In this document: positions 41,547-49,715 of the stretch, piece by piece | How positions within the stretch are numbered: position 1 is the first letter of the stretch | Layout: every line of letters begins with the position of its first letter | Assembly (NCBI GenBank): GCA_035296705.1 | Contig: DATHAL010000053.1 | Location: 5,331-69,330, forward strand | Direction: 5' to 3' | DNA from: WHSW01 sp035296705 | Lineage (GTDB): Bacteria > Actinomycetota > Thermoleophilia > Solirubrobacterales > 70-9 | Length of the DNA: 64,000 bases | Program-made: the position numbers and the translations under genes | The notes under the pieces: model-generated | What the model was told of the DNA's origin: nothing | Seen by the model: only the letters and a program-made list of their open reading frames with translations | Databases searched by the model: none

Positions 41547-41990
41547 TTAGCCGTCGATCACCCTGCGCTCGAACAGGGTGGAGAGCACCACCTGGGTCTG
41601 GGTTCGGATCACGCCCTGTGAGTCGCGGATCCGCTCGAGCGCCTCCTCGAGATGCTGGGTGTCCGACGCGCGCAGGTGGAGGATCGCGCTCGGCGAGCCG
41701 GCGACCGTGTAGGCGCCCTCGACCTCCGGGTGCTCGCCGACCGCCGCCCGCACTTCGTCTCCGGACATCCGCCCCTCGCAGAAGAGCTCGACGAACGCGT
41801 GGGTGTTCCAGCCGATCGCGGATGGGTCGACGTTCGCGGAGTAGCCGCGGATCACGCCTTCGCGCTCGAGCCGGTCGACCCGCCGCTTGACCGCCGGAGC
41901 GGACAGCGAGACGTGCTCGCCGATGTCGTGAAAGGAGCGCCGCGCGTTCTCGCGCAGCAGCGCAACGATTCGATGGTCGATTTCATCCAT
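41547..41990 (-). CDS. Lrp/AsnC-family transcriptional regulator
   Basis: Feast/famine-type regulator of 147 residues: helix-turn-helix MDEIDHRIVALLRENARRSF, SAPAVKRRVDRLEREGVI, then a RAM ligand domain (AYTVAGSPSAILHLRASDTQ). It is divergent from the HPPD-HGD-PAH operon with a short intergenic region and most likely controls it in response to tyrosine, phenylalanine or a breakdown product (inference). Confidence 0.92.
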   Translation of the reverse strand: MDEIDHRIVALLRENARRSFHDIGEHVSLSAPAVKRRVDRLEREGVIRGYSANVDPSAIGWNTHAFVELFCEGRMSGDEVRAAVGEHPEVEGAYTVAGSPSAILHLRASDTQHLEEALERIRDSQGVIRTQTQVVLSTLFERRVIDG

Positions 41991-42014
41991 TCGAGCGTGA
42001 GACAGGCGATCAGA

Positions 42015-42059
42015 CGCAACGAATGCGCCTTGAGCGGTCGTCTTGTGCGCGAGATCATA
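42015..42059 (+). promoter_or_regulatory. candidate Lrp-type operator and promoter of the tyrosine operon
   Basis: A 13-bp inverted repeat CGCA-ACGAA-TGCG (42015-42027) lies 24 bases from the regulator start and just before a -35-like TTGAGC (42030-42035). A weak -10, ATCATA (42054-42059), follows at 18-base spacing. The HPPD ATG is at 42098 with GGGAGGAG before it. Assigned by eye. Confidence 0.35.
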
Positions 42060-42097
42060 AACCTTGCCGACGATCTACTCCGAACGGGAGGAGCGAC

Positions 42098-43222
42098 ATG
42101 ACGCTCAAAACCGCGCCCGCGACGCCGCCAACTGCGACCGGGGACGAGATGCCGCTGCTCGGCATCGACCACGTCGAGCTCTACGTGGGCAACGCGATCC
42201 AGGCCGCGTACTGGTTCACCCACGCGCTCGGCTTCAAGCGCACGGCCTACGCGGGGCTCGAGACCGGCGTCCGCGACCGCTCCTCGCATGTGGTCGAGCA
42301 GGGCCGGGTTCGCTTCGTGCTCACCGCACCGCTCCTCGGGACGAGCGAGATCGCCCGCCACGTCGGCCTCCACGGCGACGGCGTGAAGGTGATCGGCCTC
42401 TCGGTCCCCGACGCCGAGCACGCCTATCGCTACGCCGTCCAGCACGGCGCCCGAGGCGTCCGCGAGCCGTGGGAGGAGAAGGACGACAGCGGCACGGTGC
42501 GGATGGCGACGATCGCCACCTACGGCGACACGGTCCACACGTTCGTCGAGCGCAGCGGGTACGAGGGCGCCTTCCTTCCCGGCTTCGAGCGGATAGACGA
42601 GGGTGATGGCGCCGACCTCTTCGCCGGCATCGACCACGTCGTCGGCAACGTCGAGCTCGGACGGCTCGACGAGTGGGTCGGCTACTACGAGCGCGTCTTC
42701 GGGATGACCGAGATGATCCACTTCACCGACCGCGACATCTCGACCGAGTACTCGGCGCTGATGTCGAAGGTCATGGCGGACGGCAAGGGCCGGGTGAAGT
42801 TCCCGATCAACGAGCCGGCCGAGGGCAAGCGCAAGTCGCAGATCGAGGAGTTCCTCGAGTACTACGGCGGCCCCGGCGCCCAGCACGTCGCGCTCGCCAC
42901 CACCGACATCGTGCGAACGGTTCGCGAGCTGCGCGAGCGCGGGGTCCGCTTCCTCAGCACCCCGGAGAGCTACTACGAGGAGCTCCCGGGGCGCGTCGGG
43001 GAGATCGACGAGGACCTCAGCGACCTGCGCGAGCTCGGCATCCTCGCCGATCGCGACGACGAGGGCTATCTGCTCCAGATCTTCACCCAGACGGTCGGCG
43101 ACCGGCCGACGGTGTTTCTCGAGGTGATCGAGCGCCACGGGGCGAGGGGCTTCGGCGAGGGCAACTTCAAGGCCCTCTTCAAGGCGATCGAGCGCGAGCA
43201 GGAGAGGCGGGGGAACCTCTGA
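42098..43222 (+). CDS. hpd: 4-hydroxyphenylpyruvate dioxygenase
   Basis: Converts 4-hydroxyphenylpyruvate to homogentisate using O2 and Fe(II). Two vicinal-oxygen-chelate halves are visible, beginning GIDHVELYVGNAIQAAYWF and GIDHVVGNVELGRLDEW. Iron ligands are His in IDHVVGN, His in AQHVALATTD and Glu in TVFLEVIERHG. The length of 374 is normal. ATG 42098 follows GGGAGGAGCGAC. The stop overlaps the homogentisate dioxygenase start (TGATG), so the two enzymes are made together. Confidence 0.95.
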   Translation: MTLKTAPATPPTATGDEMPLLGIDHVELYVGNAIQAAYWFTHALGFKRTAYAGLETGVRDRSSHVVEQGRVRFVLTAPLLGTSEIARHVGLHGDGVKVIGLSVPDAEHAYRYAVQHGARGVREPWEEKDDSGTVRMATIATYGDTVHTFVERSGYEGAFLPGFERIDEGDGADLFAGIDHVVGNVELGRLDEWVGYYERVFGMTEMIHFTDRDISTEYSALMSKVMADGKGRVKFPINEPAEGKRKSQIEEFLEYYGGPGAQHVALATTDIVRTVRELRERGVRFLSTPESYYEELPGRVGEIDEDLSDLRELGILADRDDEGYLLQIFTQTVGDRPTVFLEVIERHGARGFGEGNFKALFKAIEREQERRGNL

Positions 43223-44406
43223 TGCGCTACCACAGCCTGGGCCAGCTCCCGGCGAAGCGCCACTCCCAGTTCCGCACCAACGGCCGCCTCCTGGTCGAGG
43301 AGGTGATGGGCTACGAGGGCTTCTCCGGCAACGAATCGATCCTCTACCACGTGAACTCGCCCTGCCGGATCGCCGAAGCCGGCGAGTTCACCCCGATCGA
43401 GCACCGCGAGTGGGTGCCGGACGCGCACGTCCACCGCCACCTGGTGACCGGCGGGGTCGAGCCGGAGGGCGACCCGATCAGCGGCAGGCGCGTGATGATG
43501 TGGAATAACGACCTCGAGGTCTCGCTATGCCGTCCGATCACGGAGAGCGAGACGTTCTTCCGCAACGGCGAGGGCGACGAGGTCTTCTTCGTCTGCGAGG
43601 GATCGGGGAGGCTCGAGACGATCTTCGGCGACGTGCCCTTCCGCGAGCACGACTACGTCGTCGTCCCGCGCGGCACCACGTACCGGTTCGCGTTCGACGA
43701 GACGCCGCAGACGTGGCTCGTGTTCCACACGCCGGGTGAGCTCGAGACGCCGAACCGCTACCGCAACCGGTACGGGCAGCTGCTGGAGTCGGCCCCGTAC
43801 TCGCAGCGCGACTTCCATCCACCGGTGGCGCTGCAGACCCACCGCGACGTCGGCGAGCACGACCTGGTCGTGCGTGTACGCGGCGGGCTGCAGCGTTACC
43901 GCCTCGACTACCACCCGTTCGACGTGGTGGGCTGGGACGGCTACGTCTACCCGTACACGTTCAGCGTCCACGACTTCGAGCCGCGGACCGGGCGGTTCCA
44001 CCTCCCGCCCCCCGTCCATCAGACCTTCCAGGGGCCGAACTTCGTGATCTGCTCGTTCTGCCCCCGGGAGCTCGACTACGACCCGCAGGCCGTGCCGATC
44101 CCGTACCACCACTCGAACCTGCAGTCGGAGGAGGTCATCTACTACGTCTCGGGTGAGTTCGGAAGCCGGAAGGGGATCGAGGTCGGCTCCGTCACCGTCC
44201 ATCCGTCGGGCCTGCCGCATGGCCCGCAGCCCGGCCTCGTCGAAAAGGCGCTCGGTATGCGCCGGACCGAGGAGCTGGCGGTGATGTGGGACACCTTCCG
44301 CCCGCTGCGGCTGACCGACCTGGCCCGTGACCTCGACGACCCGGCCTACGCGTACTCGTGGCGCGACGGGGCGCCTTCGCCGGTCGCCGAGTCGACCACC
44401 GGATAG
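43222..44406 (+). CDS. hmgA: homogentisate 1,2-dioxygenase
   Basis: Opens the homogentisate ring to maleylacetoacetate. The 394-residue protein has the iron site residues His and Glu in PYHHSNLQSEEVIYY and a second His in HPSGLPHGPQPG. FQGPNFVICSFCPRELDYDP is a conserved core. It is somewhat shorter than the 430-residue proteobacterial enzyme. Start ATG 43222 is coupled to HPPD. The product needs an isomerase not found in the window. Confidence 0.94.
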   Translation: MRYHSLGQLPAKRHSQFRTNGRLLVEEVMGYEGFSGNESILYHVNSPCRIAEAGEFTPIEHREWVPDAHVHRHLVTGGVEPEGDPISGRRVMMWNNDLEVSLCRPITESETFFRNGEGDEVFFVCEGSGRLETIFGDVPFREHDYVVVPRGTTYRFAFDETPQTWLVFHTPGELETPNRYRNRYGQLLESAPYSQRDFHPPVALQTHRDVGEHDLVVRVRGGLQRYRLDYHPFDVVGWDGYVYPYTFSVHDFEPRTGRFHLPPPVHQTFQGPNFVICSFCPRELDYDPQAVPIPYHHSNLQSEEVIYYVSGEFGSRKGIEVGSVTVHPSGLPHGPQPGLVEKALGMRRTEELAVMWDTFRPLRLTDLARDLDDPAYAYSWRDGAPSPVAESTTG

Positions 44407-44422
44407 CGAGAGGAGCACGCAG

Positions 44423-45319
44423 ATGTTCGAGGAGGCACAGCTCTACTCCCCGGTCACCCAGGCCGAGGACGGCTCGGTGACCGTCCACCTATCGGACGAC
44501 CACCCGGGGAAGACCGATCCCGTCTACCAGGAGCGGCGAAACGAGATCGCGGCGGCGGCCCTGCAGTGGCGGCGCGGAGAGCCGATCCCGCAGATCTCCT
44601 ACACCGAGGAGGAGCAGGAGGTGTGGCGCACGGTGCAGCGCGAGCTGGCGCCCAAGCACGCGAAGTACGCCTGCACGGCGTTCCTCGAGGCGAAGGCGGC
44701 GCTCGACCTGCCGATGGACCGCATCCCGCAGCTCAACGAGGTGACCGACCGGCTCGCTCCGCTGACGGGCTTTCACTACGCCCCGGCCGCCGGGATCGTG
44801 CCCGTGAAGGAGTTCTACGGCTCGCTCGCGGACCGCGAGTTTCACTCGACGCAATACGTCCGCCACCCCTCCGCCCCGCTCTACACGCCCGAGCCCGACC
44901 TGATCCACGAGGTGATCGGCCACGGCAACCTGCTCGGAGATCCGCAGTTCGCGGAGATCAACCGGCTCGCCGGCGAGGCGGCGCGGCGCGCCCACAGCGA
45001 GGAGGGCATCCAGTACGTCGCCGACGTCTTCTGGTTCACGATCGAGTTCGGCGTCGTCTGGGAGCACGGCGAGCTGCGCGCCTACGGCGCGGGCATCCTC
45101 TCGAGCTACGGCGAGATCGAGGAGTTCCGCCACATGGAGATCCGCCCGATCGACTTCCACCAGATGGGAACGATCGACTACGACATCACCAAGTACCAGC
45201 CGGTGCTGTTCGCGGCCGAATCGATGGACCACCTGGTCGACTCGGTCGGGGAGTTCTTCGCCGGATTCGACGACGACACCCCGAAGCGGCTCGCGCGCGA
45301 GGCTGCGGCGACCGTCTAA
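44423..45319 (+). CDS. phhA: phenylalanine 4-monooxygenase (aromatic amino acid hydroxylase)
   Basis: Tetrahydropterin-dependent hydroxylase of 298 residues that turns phenylalanine into tyrosine. The iron is held by His-His-Glu: HEVIGHGNLL and FTIEFGVVWEHG. The bacterial one-domain form lacks a regulatory ACT domain. Conserved segments PLTGFHYAPAAGIVPVKEF and LYTPEPDLIHEV support the call. It lies 16 bases after hmgA with GAGAGGAG before ATG 44423. A pterin carbinolamine dehydratase (PhhB) gene is not adjacent. Confidence 0.94.
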   Translation: MFEEAQLYSPVTQAEDGSVTVHLSDDHPGKTDPVYQERRNEIAAAALQWRRGEPIPQISYTEEEQEVWRTVQRELAPKHAKYACTAFLEAKAALDLPMDRIPQLNEVTDRLAPLTGFHYAPAAGIVPVKEFYGSLADREFHSTQYVRHPSAPLYTPEPDLIHEVIGHGNLLGDPQFAEINRLAGEAARRAHSEEGIQYVADVFWFTIEFGVVWEHGELRAYGAGILSSYGEIEEFRHMEIRPIDFHQMGTIDYDITKYQPVLFAAESMDHLVDSVGEFFAGFDDDTPKRLAREAAATV

Positions 45320-45328
45320 AGGCCGCGG

Positions 45329-46120
45329 TCAGGCGCCGGCGAACGCCGGATCGCGCTTCTCGACGAACGCGCCCACGCCCTCCAGGAAGTCCTTCGTGCG
45401 CGCGAGCTCGTGCTGGACCTCGGCCTCGAGCTCGAGCTGCTCGTCGAGGTCCCCGTAGATGAACCGGTTGAGGGCACGCTTCGAGCCCGCGTAGGAGCGG
45501 GTCGGCCCGGCCGCGAGCCGCTCGGCGAGCGCGCCCATCTCCTCGAGCAGCCGGTCGTCGCGGTGGACCCAGTTCACGAGACCCCACGCGAGCGCCCGAT
45601 CCGCGGGGACCCGCTCGCCGAGCATCGCCATCTGAAAGGCGCGGGCGCGGCCGACGGCCGCCGGCACGAAGGCGGTGGTCCCGCCGTCCGGCATCAGGCC
45701 GATGTTCACGAAGGCGAGCCCGAAGTAGGCCGACTCGGCGGCCGCGATCAGATCGCAGGCGAGCGCAAGCGAGCACCCGATCCCGACGGCGGGACCGTTT
45801 ACGGCCGCGACCACCGGCTTCGGCAAGCGCCGCACGGCGGCGATCGCCGGGTGGTAGAGCTCGCCGAGCTCCTTGCGGAGGTTGGGCATCCCGTCCTCCG
45901 CCGGCTCGAAGCCCGCCTTGAGGTCGGCGCCGGAGGAAAAGCCGCGGCCGGCGCCGGTGACGAGCACCGCGCGGACCTCATCGTCGGCCGCCTCGTTTTC
46001 GAGGGCCGCGCGGAGCTCTGAGCCGAACTGGGCGTTCCAGGCGTTGAGGGTCTCGGGCCGGTTCAGGGTGAGACGGCCGACCGCGCCATCCCGCTCCCAG
46101 ATCAGGGTCTCGTAGCTCAT
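45329..46120 (-). CDS. enoyl-CoA hydratase/isomerase family protein (PaaG-like)
   Basis: Crotonase-fold enzyme of 263 residues. The oxyanion-hole segments are RGFSSGADLKAGF and AVNGPAVGIGCSLALACD, and FGLAFVNIGLMPDGGTTAFV carries the catalytic-Asp region of the PaaG/ECI type rather than two Glu. It probably isomerises or hydrates an enoyl-CoA. It lies 30 bases downstream of the sugar-transporter permease, and on the strand opposite to phhA. The tie to either is unclear. Confidence 0.9.
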   Translation of the reverse strand: MSYETLIWERDGAVGRLTLNRPETLNAWNAQFGSELRAALENEAADDEVRAVLVTGAGRGFSSGADLKAGFEPAEDGMPNLRKELGELYHPAIAAVRRLPKPVVAAVNGPAVGIGCSLALACDLIAAAESAYFGLAFVNIGLMPDGGTTAFVPAAVGRARAFQMAMLGERVPADRALAWGLVNWVHRDDRLLEEMGALAERLAAGPTRSYAGSKRALNRFIYGDLDEQLELEAEVQHELARTKDFLEGVGAFVEKRDPAFAGA

Positions 46121-46150
46121 TCGCTTCCTCCGTTTTCGAGTCGCTGGACC

Positions 46151-47056
46151 CTATTTGACCGATCCGGCGAGCAGTCCCTGGACGAAGTAGCGCTGGAACG
46201 CGAAGAAGACCGCGAGCGGGACGACGAGCGACAGGAAGGCCGCCGGCGCGATTACGTCGATATTGGCGCCGAACTGCCGGAACTCCGAGAAGATCGCGAC
46301 CGTGATCGGCTGCGTGTCGCGGCCGAAGGTGAGGGCGACCAGGAAGTCGTTCCACGTCCACAGGAACTGGAAGATCGCGAGCGAGGCGATCGCGGGCAGG
46401 CCGAGCGGCAGGATCAGGCGCGTGAAGATGCGCAGCTCTGAGGCGCCGTCGATCCGCGCCGACTCGAGGATGTCCTTCGGGATCCCGATGAAGAAGTTGC
46501 GCAAGAGGAAGATCGCGAACGGCAGCCCGAACGCGGTATGGAAGAGGACCAACGCGAGCACGGTGTCGAAGATCCCGACCGAGTTGTAGAAGGAGAACAT
46601 CGGGATCAGCGCCATCTGCAGCGGGACGACGAGCAGGCCGACCACTCCCAGGAACAGCCAGTCGCGGCCGGGGAAGTCCATCCACGCGAACGCGTAGCCG
46701 GCCATCGCGCCGACGATGATCGGAAGCGCGGTGCCGCCGATCGCGACGAACACGGTCGTCACCAGCGCGCTCGTGATCGTGTCGTTGTCGAGCAGCTCGC
46801 TGTAGTTGTCGAACGTCGCCGTGCTGGGCTCCGAGAACAGCGTCCACCAGCCCTGCGAGCCGATCGTGTCCGCCGGCAGCAGCGAAGTGAGGAAGAGCCC
46901 GAAGGTCGGGATCAGCCAGAGCAGGGCGATGAAGGCGAGCAGCGCGTTGAGCGGCGCCTTCCCGAGCTGGCGGACGAGCCGCCGCGAGAGCGGCTCGCGC
47001 TCGTTCGCGCGCACCGGTTGGGCGGCTGGTACGCGATCGGCGGTGGTCGCTTCCAT
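46151..47056 (-). CDS. carbohydrate ABC transporter permease, MalG-like
   Basis: Membrane permease of 301 residues with six hydrophobic helices. The EAA loop reads SARIDGASELRIFTRLILPL, and the C-terminus ends KYF-like in QRYFVQGLLAGSVK, typical of sugar MalG proteins. ATG 47056 overlaps the MalF-like stop (TGATG). The cytoplasmic N-terminus is short. With the preceding three genes it forms an alpha-glucoside/maltose-type importer. Confidence 0.93.
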   Translation of the reverse strand: MEATTADRVPAAQPVRANEREPLSRRLVRQLGKAPLNALLAFIALLWLIPTFGLFLTSLLPADTIGSQGWWTLFSEPSTATFDNYSELLDNDTITSALVTTVFVAIGGTALPIIVGAMAGYAFAWMDFPGRDWLFLGVVGLLVVPLQMALIPMFSFYNSVGIFDTVLALVLFHTAFGLPFAIFLLRNFFIGIPKDILESARIDGASELRIFTRLILPLGLPAIASLAIFQFLWTWNDFLVALTFGRDTQPITVAIFSEFRQFGANIDVIAPAAFLSLVVPLAVFFAFQRYFVQGLLAGSVK

Positions 47057-48369
47057 CAGGCCTCCCGGCGGAAGTTGCGGATGTTGAACAGCAGCAGGGG
47101 GATGACGAGCAAAAACAGGAACACGGCGATTGCCGACCCGAGCCCAAAGTCGTTCACGCCGCCAAATGACGTCCGCCACATGGCTAGCGCGATCACGTTG
47201 GCGTCGTCCTGAACGGAGGCGGGCGCGACCGCGAAGACGATGTCGAAGACCTTCAGCACGTTGATCAGCATCGTCACGAAGACGACGATCAGCACGGGCC
47301 GCAGCAGCGGCACCGTCACCCGCCGGAAGATCTGGCGCTCGTTCGCGCCGTCGGTCCGCGCCGCTTCGATCACGTCGCGCGGCAGCGCCGCGAGCCCGGC
47401 GCCGATGACGACCATCGCGAACCCGGCCCAGACCCAGATGTAGGCGATCATCACCGCCGGCGTGATCAGCTTCGCGCCAAGCCAGTCGACGCCGGAGAAG
47501 GGCTCCTCGAAGGTGGCGGGGCCGACCGCGGCCGTGTAGCTCGCGTCGCCGACATCCTCGAATCGGAAGGTCCCGTCGGTCGCCGTCTCGGCCGAGGAGA
47601 CGACCTCGCCGCCCTGGTCGCGCAGCTCGACGGTCACCCCCGGCAGGCCGAGCTCCTGGGTCTCGACCACGCCGGGCTTGCCGCCGCCGGGCTTGAAGTC
47701 GTTCCACACGACCCCGGCAACCCCGCCCGCGACCGGCTCGGGCTTGCGCGCCTGCTCGGCATCGCCCGGAACGTCCTCCGGCGGGATCGCGGTCAGCCCG
47801 AGCGTCGCGACATCTCCCGCGTTCAGCGGCCGGCCGACGCTGATCCCGCGCTCCGGGCTGCCGCCCAGGTCCTTGGTCGAGGGTTGCGCCGTGGAGAGGG
47901 CTCCGGGCGGATCGATCGCATCGCCGACCGCTCCGATGCCGGCATTCACCGCCCCGAGCTCGGGATCCTTCTGATCCATCACACGCCAGATCACGCCGGC
48001 CGCGAAGAGCGAGATCGCCATCGGCATGAACACGGCGATCCGGAAGGCGAGCGACCACCGGATCCGCTCGATCAAGACCCCGAATATGAGCCCGATCGCG
48101 GTGACGAGCGCCGGCACGACCGCAAGCCAGATCGCGTTGTTGCGAATCGCGGTGACGAGGATGTCGGTCGAGAAGATCTCGCCGTAGTTGTCGAGTCCGA
48201 CGAACTCCGTGCCGTCGCGGTCGAAGAGGCTGCGAACGATCGTGTAGATCGTCGGGTAGACGATCCAGATTCCGAGCAGGATCGCAGCCGGGGCCAGGAA
48301 CGCGATCGTGACGCGATGGCGGCGCCAGCGACCGGGCCGCACCTCGGGCCCTGTCGCTGACGCCTCCAC
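47056..48369 (-). CDS. carbohydrate ABC transporter permease, MalF-like, with inserted beta-sandwich domain
   Basis: Permease of about 437 residues, against the usual 290 to 320. The helices FLAPAAILLGIWIVYPTIYT and IAVFMPMAISLFAAGVIW precede an extracytoplasmic insert of about 150 residues. Its second half (VAGVVWNDFKPGG, LGLPGVTVELRDQGGEVV, TATDGTFRFEDVGDASYT) resembles SdrD B-like/carboxypeptidase-regulatory domains. The EAA loop EAARTDGANERQIFRRVTVP is normal. The classical E. coli MalF also has a periplasmic insert, but of another fold. The GTG at 48369 is a tentative start; it lies 39 bases after the binding-protein gene. Confidence 0.87.
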   Translation of the reverse strand: MEASATGPEVRPGRWRRHRVTIAFLAPAAILLGIWIVYPTIYTIVRSLFDRDGTEFVGLDNYGEIFSTDILVTAIRNNAIWLAVVPALVTAIGLIFGVLIERIRWSLAFRIAVFMPMAISLFAAGVIWRVMDQKDPELGAVNAGIGAVGDAIDPPGALSTAQPSTKDLGGSPERGISVGRPLNAGDVATLGLTAIPPEDVPGDAEQARKPEPVAGGVAGVVWNDFKPGGGKPGVVETQELGLPGVTVELRDQGGEVVSSAETATDGTFRFEDVGDASYTAAVGPATFEEPFSGVDWLGAKLITPAVMIAYIWVWAGFAMVVIGAGLAALPRDVIEAARTDGANERQIFRRVTVPLLRPVLIVVFVTMLINVLKVFDIVFAVAPASVQDDANVIALAMWRTSFGGVNDFGLGSAIAVFLFLLVIPLLLFNIRNFRREA

Positions 48370-48407
48370 GTGCTCAGGTCGTCCGCTGCTCGCCGGCGGA
48401 TTCGGCC

Positions 48408-49715
48408 TTACTTGTACGCGTCCTTCGCGTCCTTCTCGAGCTGCGCCGCCGTGCCGTCGACGTCGTCGGGGTCGGCCATGAAGTCGGTGAGGTCCTTCCA
48501 CATGCCCTGTCCGACGGTGGCGCCGAACGCGGCCGGCTGCAGGTCCGACATGTCGAAGCGGAACGTGTCCGCCTCGGCGATCGCGGTCGCCGTCCGCGCG
48601 GTGATCTCGTCCGGATAGGAGCTCTCATCGAGGCTCGTGTTCGCGCTCGAGAACCCCCCGCGCCCGGCCCAGATCTCGTGCGCCTCGGCGCTCGCCAGGT
48701 ACGTCACCAGCGCTTCGGAGGCCGGCGTGTCGTCGAACATGATGATCGTGTCGCCACCGCCGACCACAGCCGGCTCCGAGCCGTCGATCGAGGGGAAATC
48801 GAAGACGTCGAAATCCGTGCCCGGCTGCGCCGGCGTCGAGGCCGTGATCTCGCCCGCCACGAAGTCGCCCTCGAGCACCTGCGCGCCCTCCGGGTCCTCC
48901 TTGAACGCGTTTTGGACCGAGGTCGGGAAATCGGTCTCCAGTGCCTGGCTCGTGCCGCCGACGATGTTGCCCGAGTCGCCGACGACCTCGGCCATCGTCT
49001 CGAGCGCGTCCTTGACCGACTGGTCCGTCCACGGGATCTCGTGCTTGGCGAGCTGGTCGTACTTGTCGGCACCCGCCTGGCGCAGGTAGATGTTCTCGAA
49101 GAGGTCGGTCATCGGCCACCCGGCGTCGACCCCGATCGAGTACGCCTTCGTCCCCGACTGCTGCAGGGTCTTCGCGTTCGCGAGGAACTGGTCGAAGTCA
49201 TCAGGCGGCTGGACACCGGCCTGCTCGAAGAGCGGAACGTTGTACCAGATGGTCGACTTGTTGGCCGCCTTGAAGAGGAAGCCGTAGACCTTGCCGTCGA
49301 ACGTCGCGATATCGATCGCGCCCGGGTTGTAGTTCTCGTTCAGGTCGTCCTCGACGAAGTCGAGCGGCTGCAGGGCGCCCTTGTCGACGAACTCCTCGAC
49401 CAGCCCCGGCTGGGGGACTGCCGCGAGGTCGGGCGGGTTGCCACCCTCAACCGAGGTCGCGAGCACCGTCGGAATCTCGTCGCCCACAGGGCGGTACTTC
49501 ACGTCCACGTCCGGGTTCTGCTCCGTGAACCCGTCGAGCACGGCGTTGAACGACTTCGCCTCCTCGCCGGTCCACACCCCCGAGAGCTCCGCGCTTCCGG
49601 AGACCTCCTCGCCCCCGCCTTCATCACCCTCATCGTCGTCGCCACCACAGCCGGCGACGAGCAGCGCCAGCACCGCCGCGAACAGGGCGACGACGTAGAG
49701 CTTCGGCTTTCTCAT
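48408..49715 (-). CDS. carbohydrate ABC transporter substrate-binding lipoprotein (AglE-like)
   Basis: Extracellular family 1 binding protein of 435 residues. The signal peptide ends in lipobox LVAGC, then a long acidic Asp/Glu/Gly spacer. The fold is seen in ELSGVWTGEEAKSFNAVLDG, GFLFKAANKSTIWYNVPLF and SIDGSEPAVVGGGDTIIMF. Similar proteins bind alpha-glucosides. ATG 49715 overlaps the ATPase gene stop (ATGA). Ligand not certain. Confidence 0.92.
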   Translation of the reverse strand: MRKPKLYVVALFAAVLALLVAGCGGDDDEGDEGGGEEVSGSAELSGVWTGEEAKSFNAVLDGFTEQNPDVDVKYRPVGDEIPTVLATSVEGGNPPDLAAVPQPGLVEEFVDKGALQPLDFVEDDLNENYNPGAIDIATFDGKVYGFLFKAANKSTIWYNVPLFEQAGVQPPDDFDQFLANAKTLQQSGTKAYSIGVDAGWPMTDLFENIYLRQAGADKYDQLAKHEIPWTDQSVKDALETMAEVVGDSGNIVGGTSQALETDFPTSVQNAFKEDPEGAQVLEGDFVAGEITASTPAQPGTDFDVFDFPSIDGSEPAVVGGGDTIIMFDDTPASEALVTYLASAEAHEIWAGRGGFSSANTSLDESSYPDEITARTATAIAEADTFRFDMSDLQPAAFGATVGQGMWKDLTDFMADPDDVDGTAAQLEKDAKDAYK

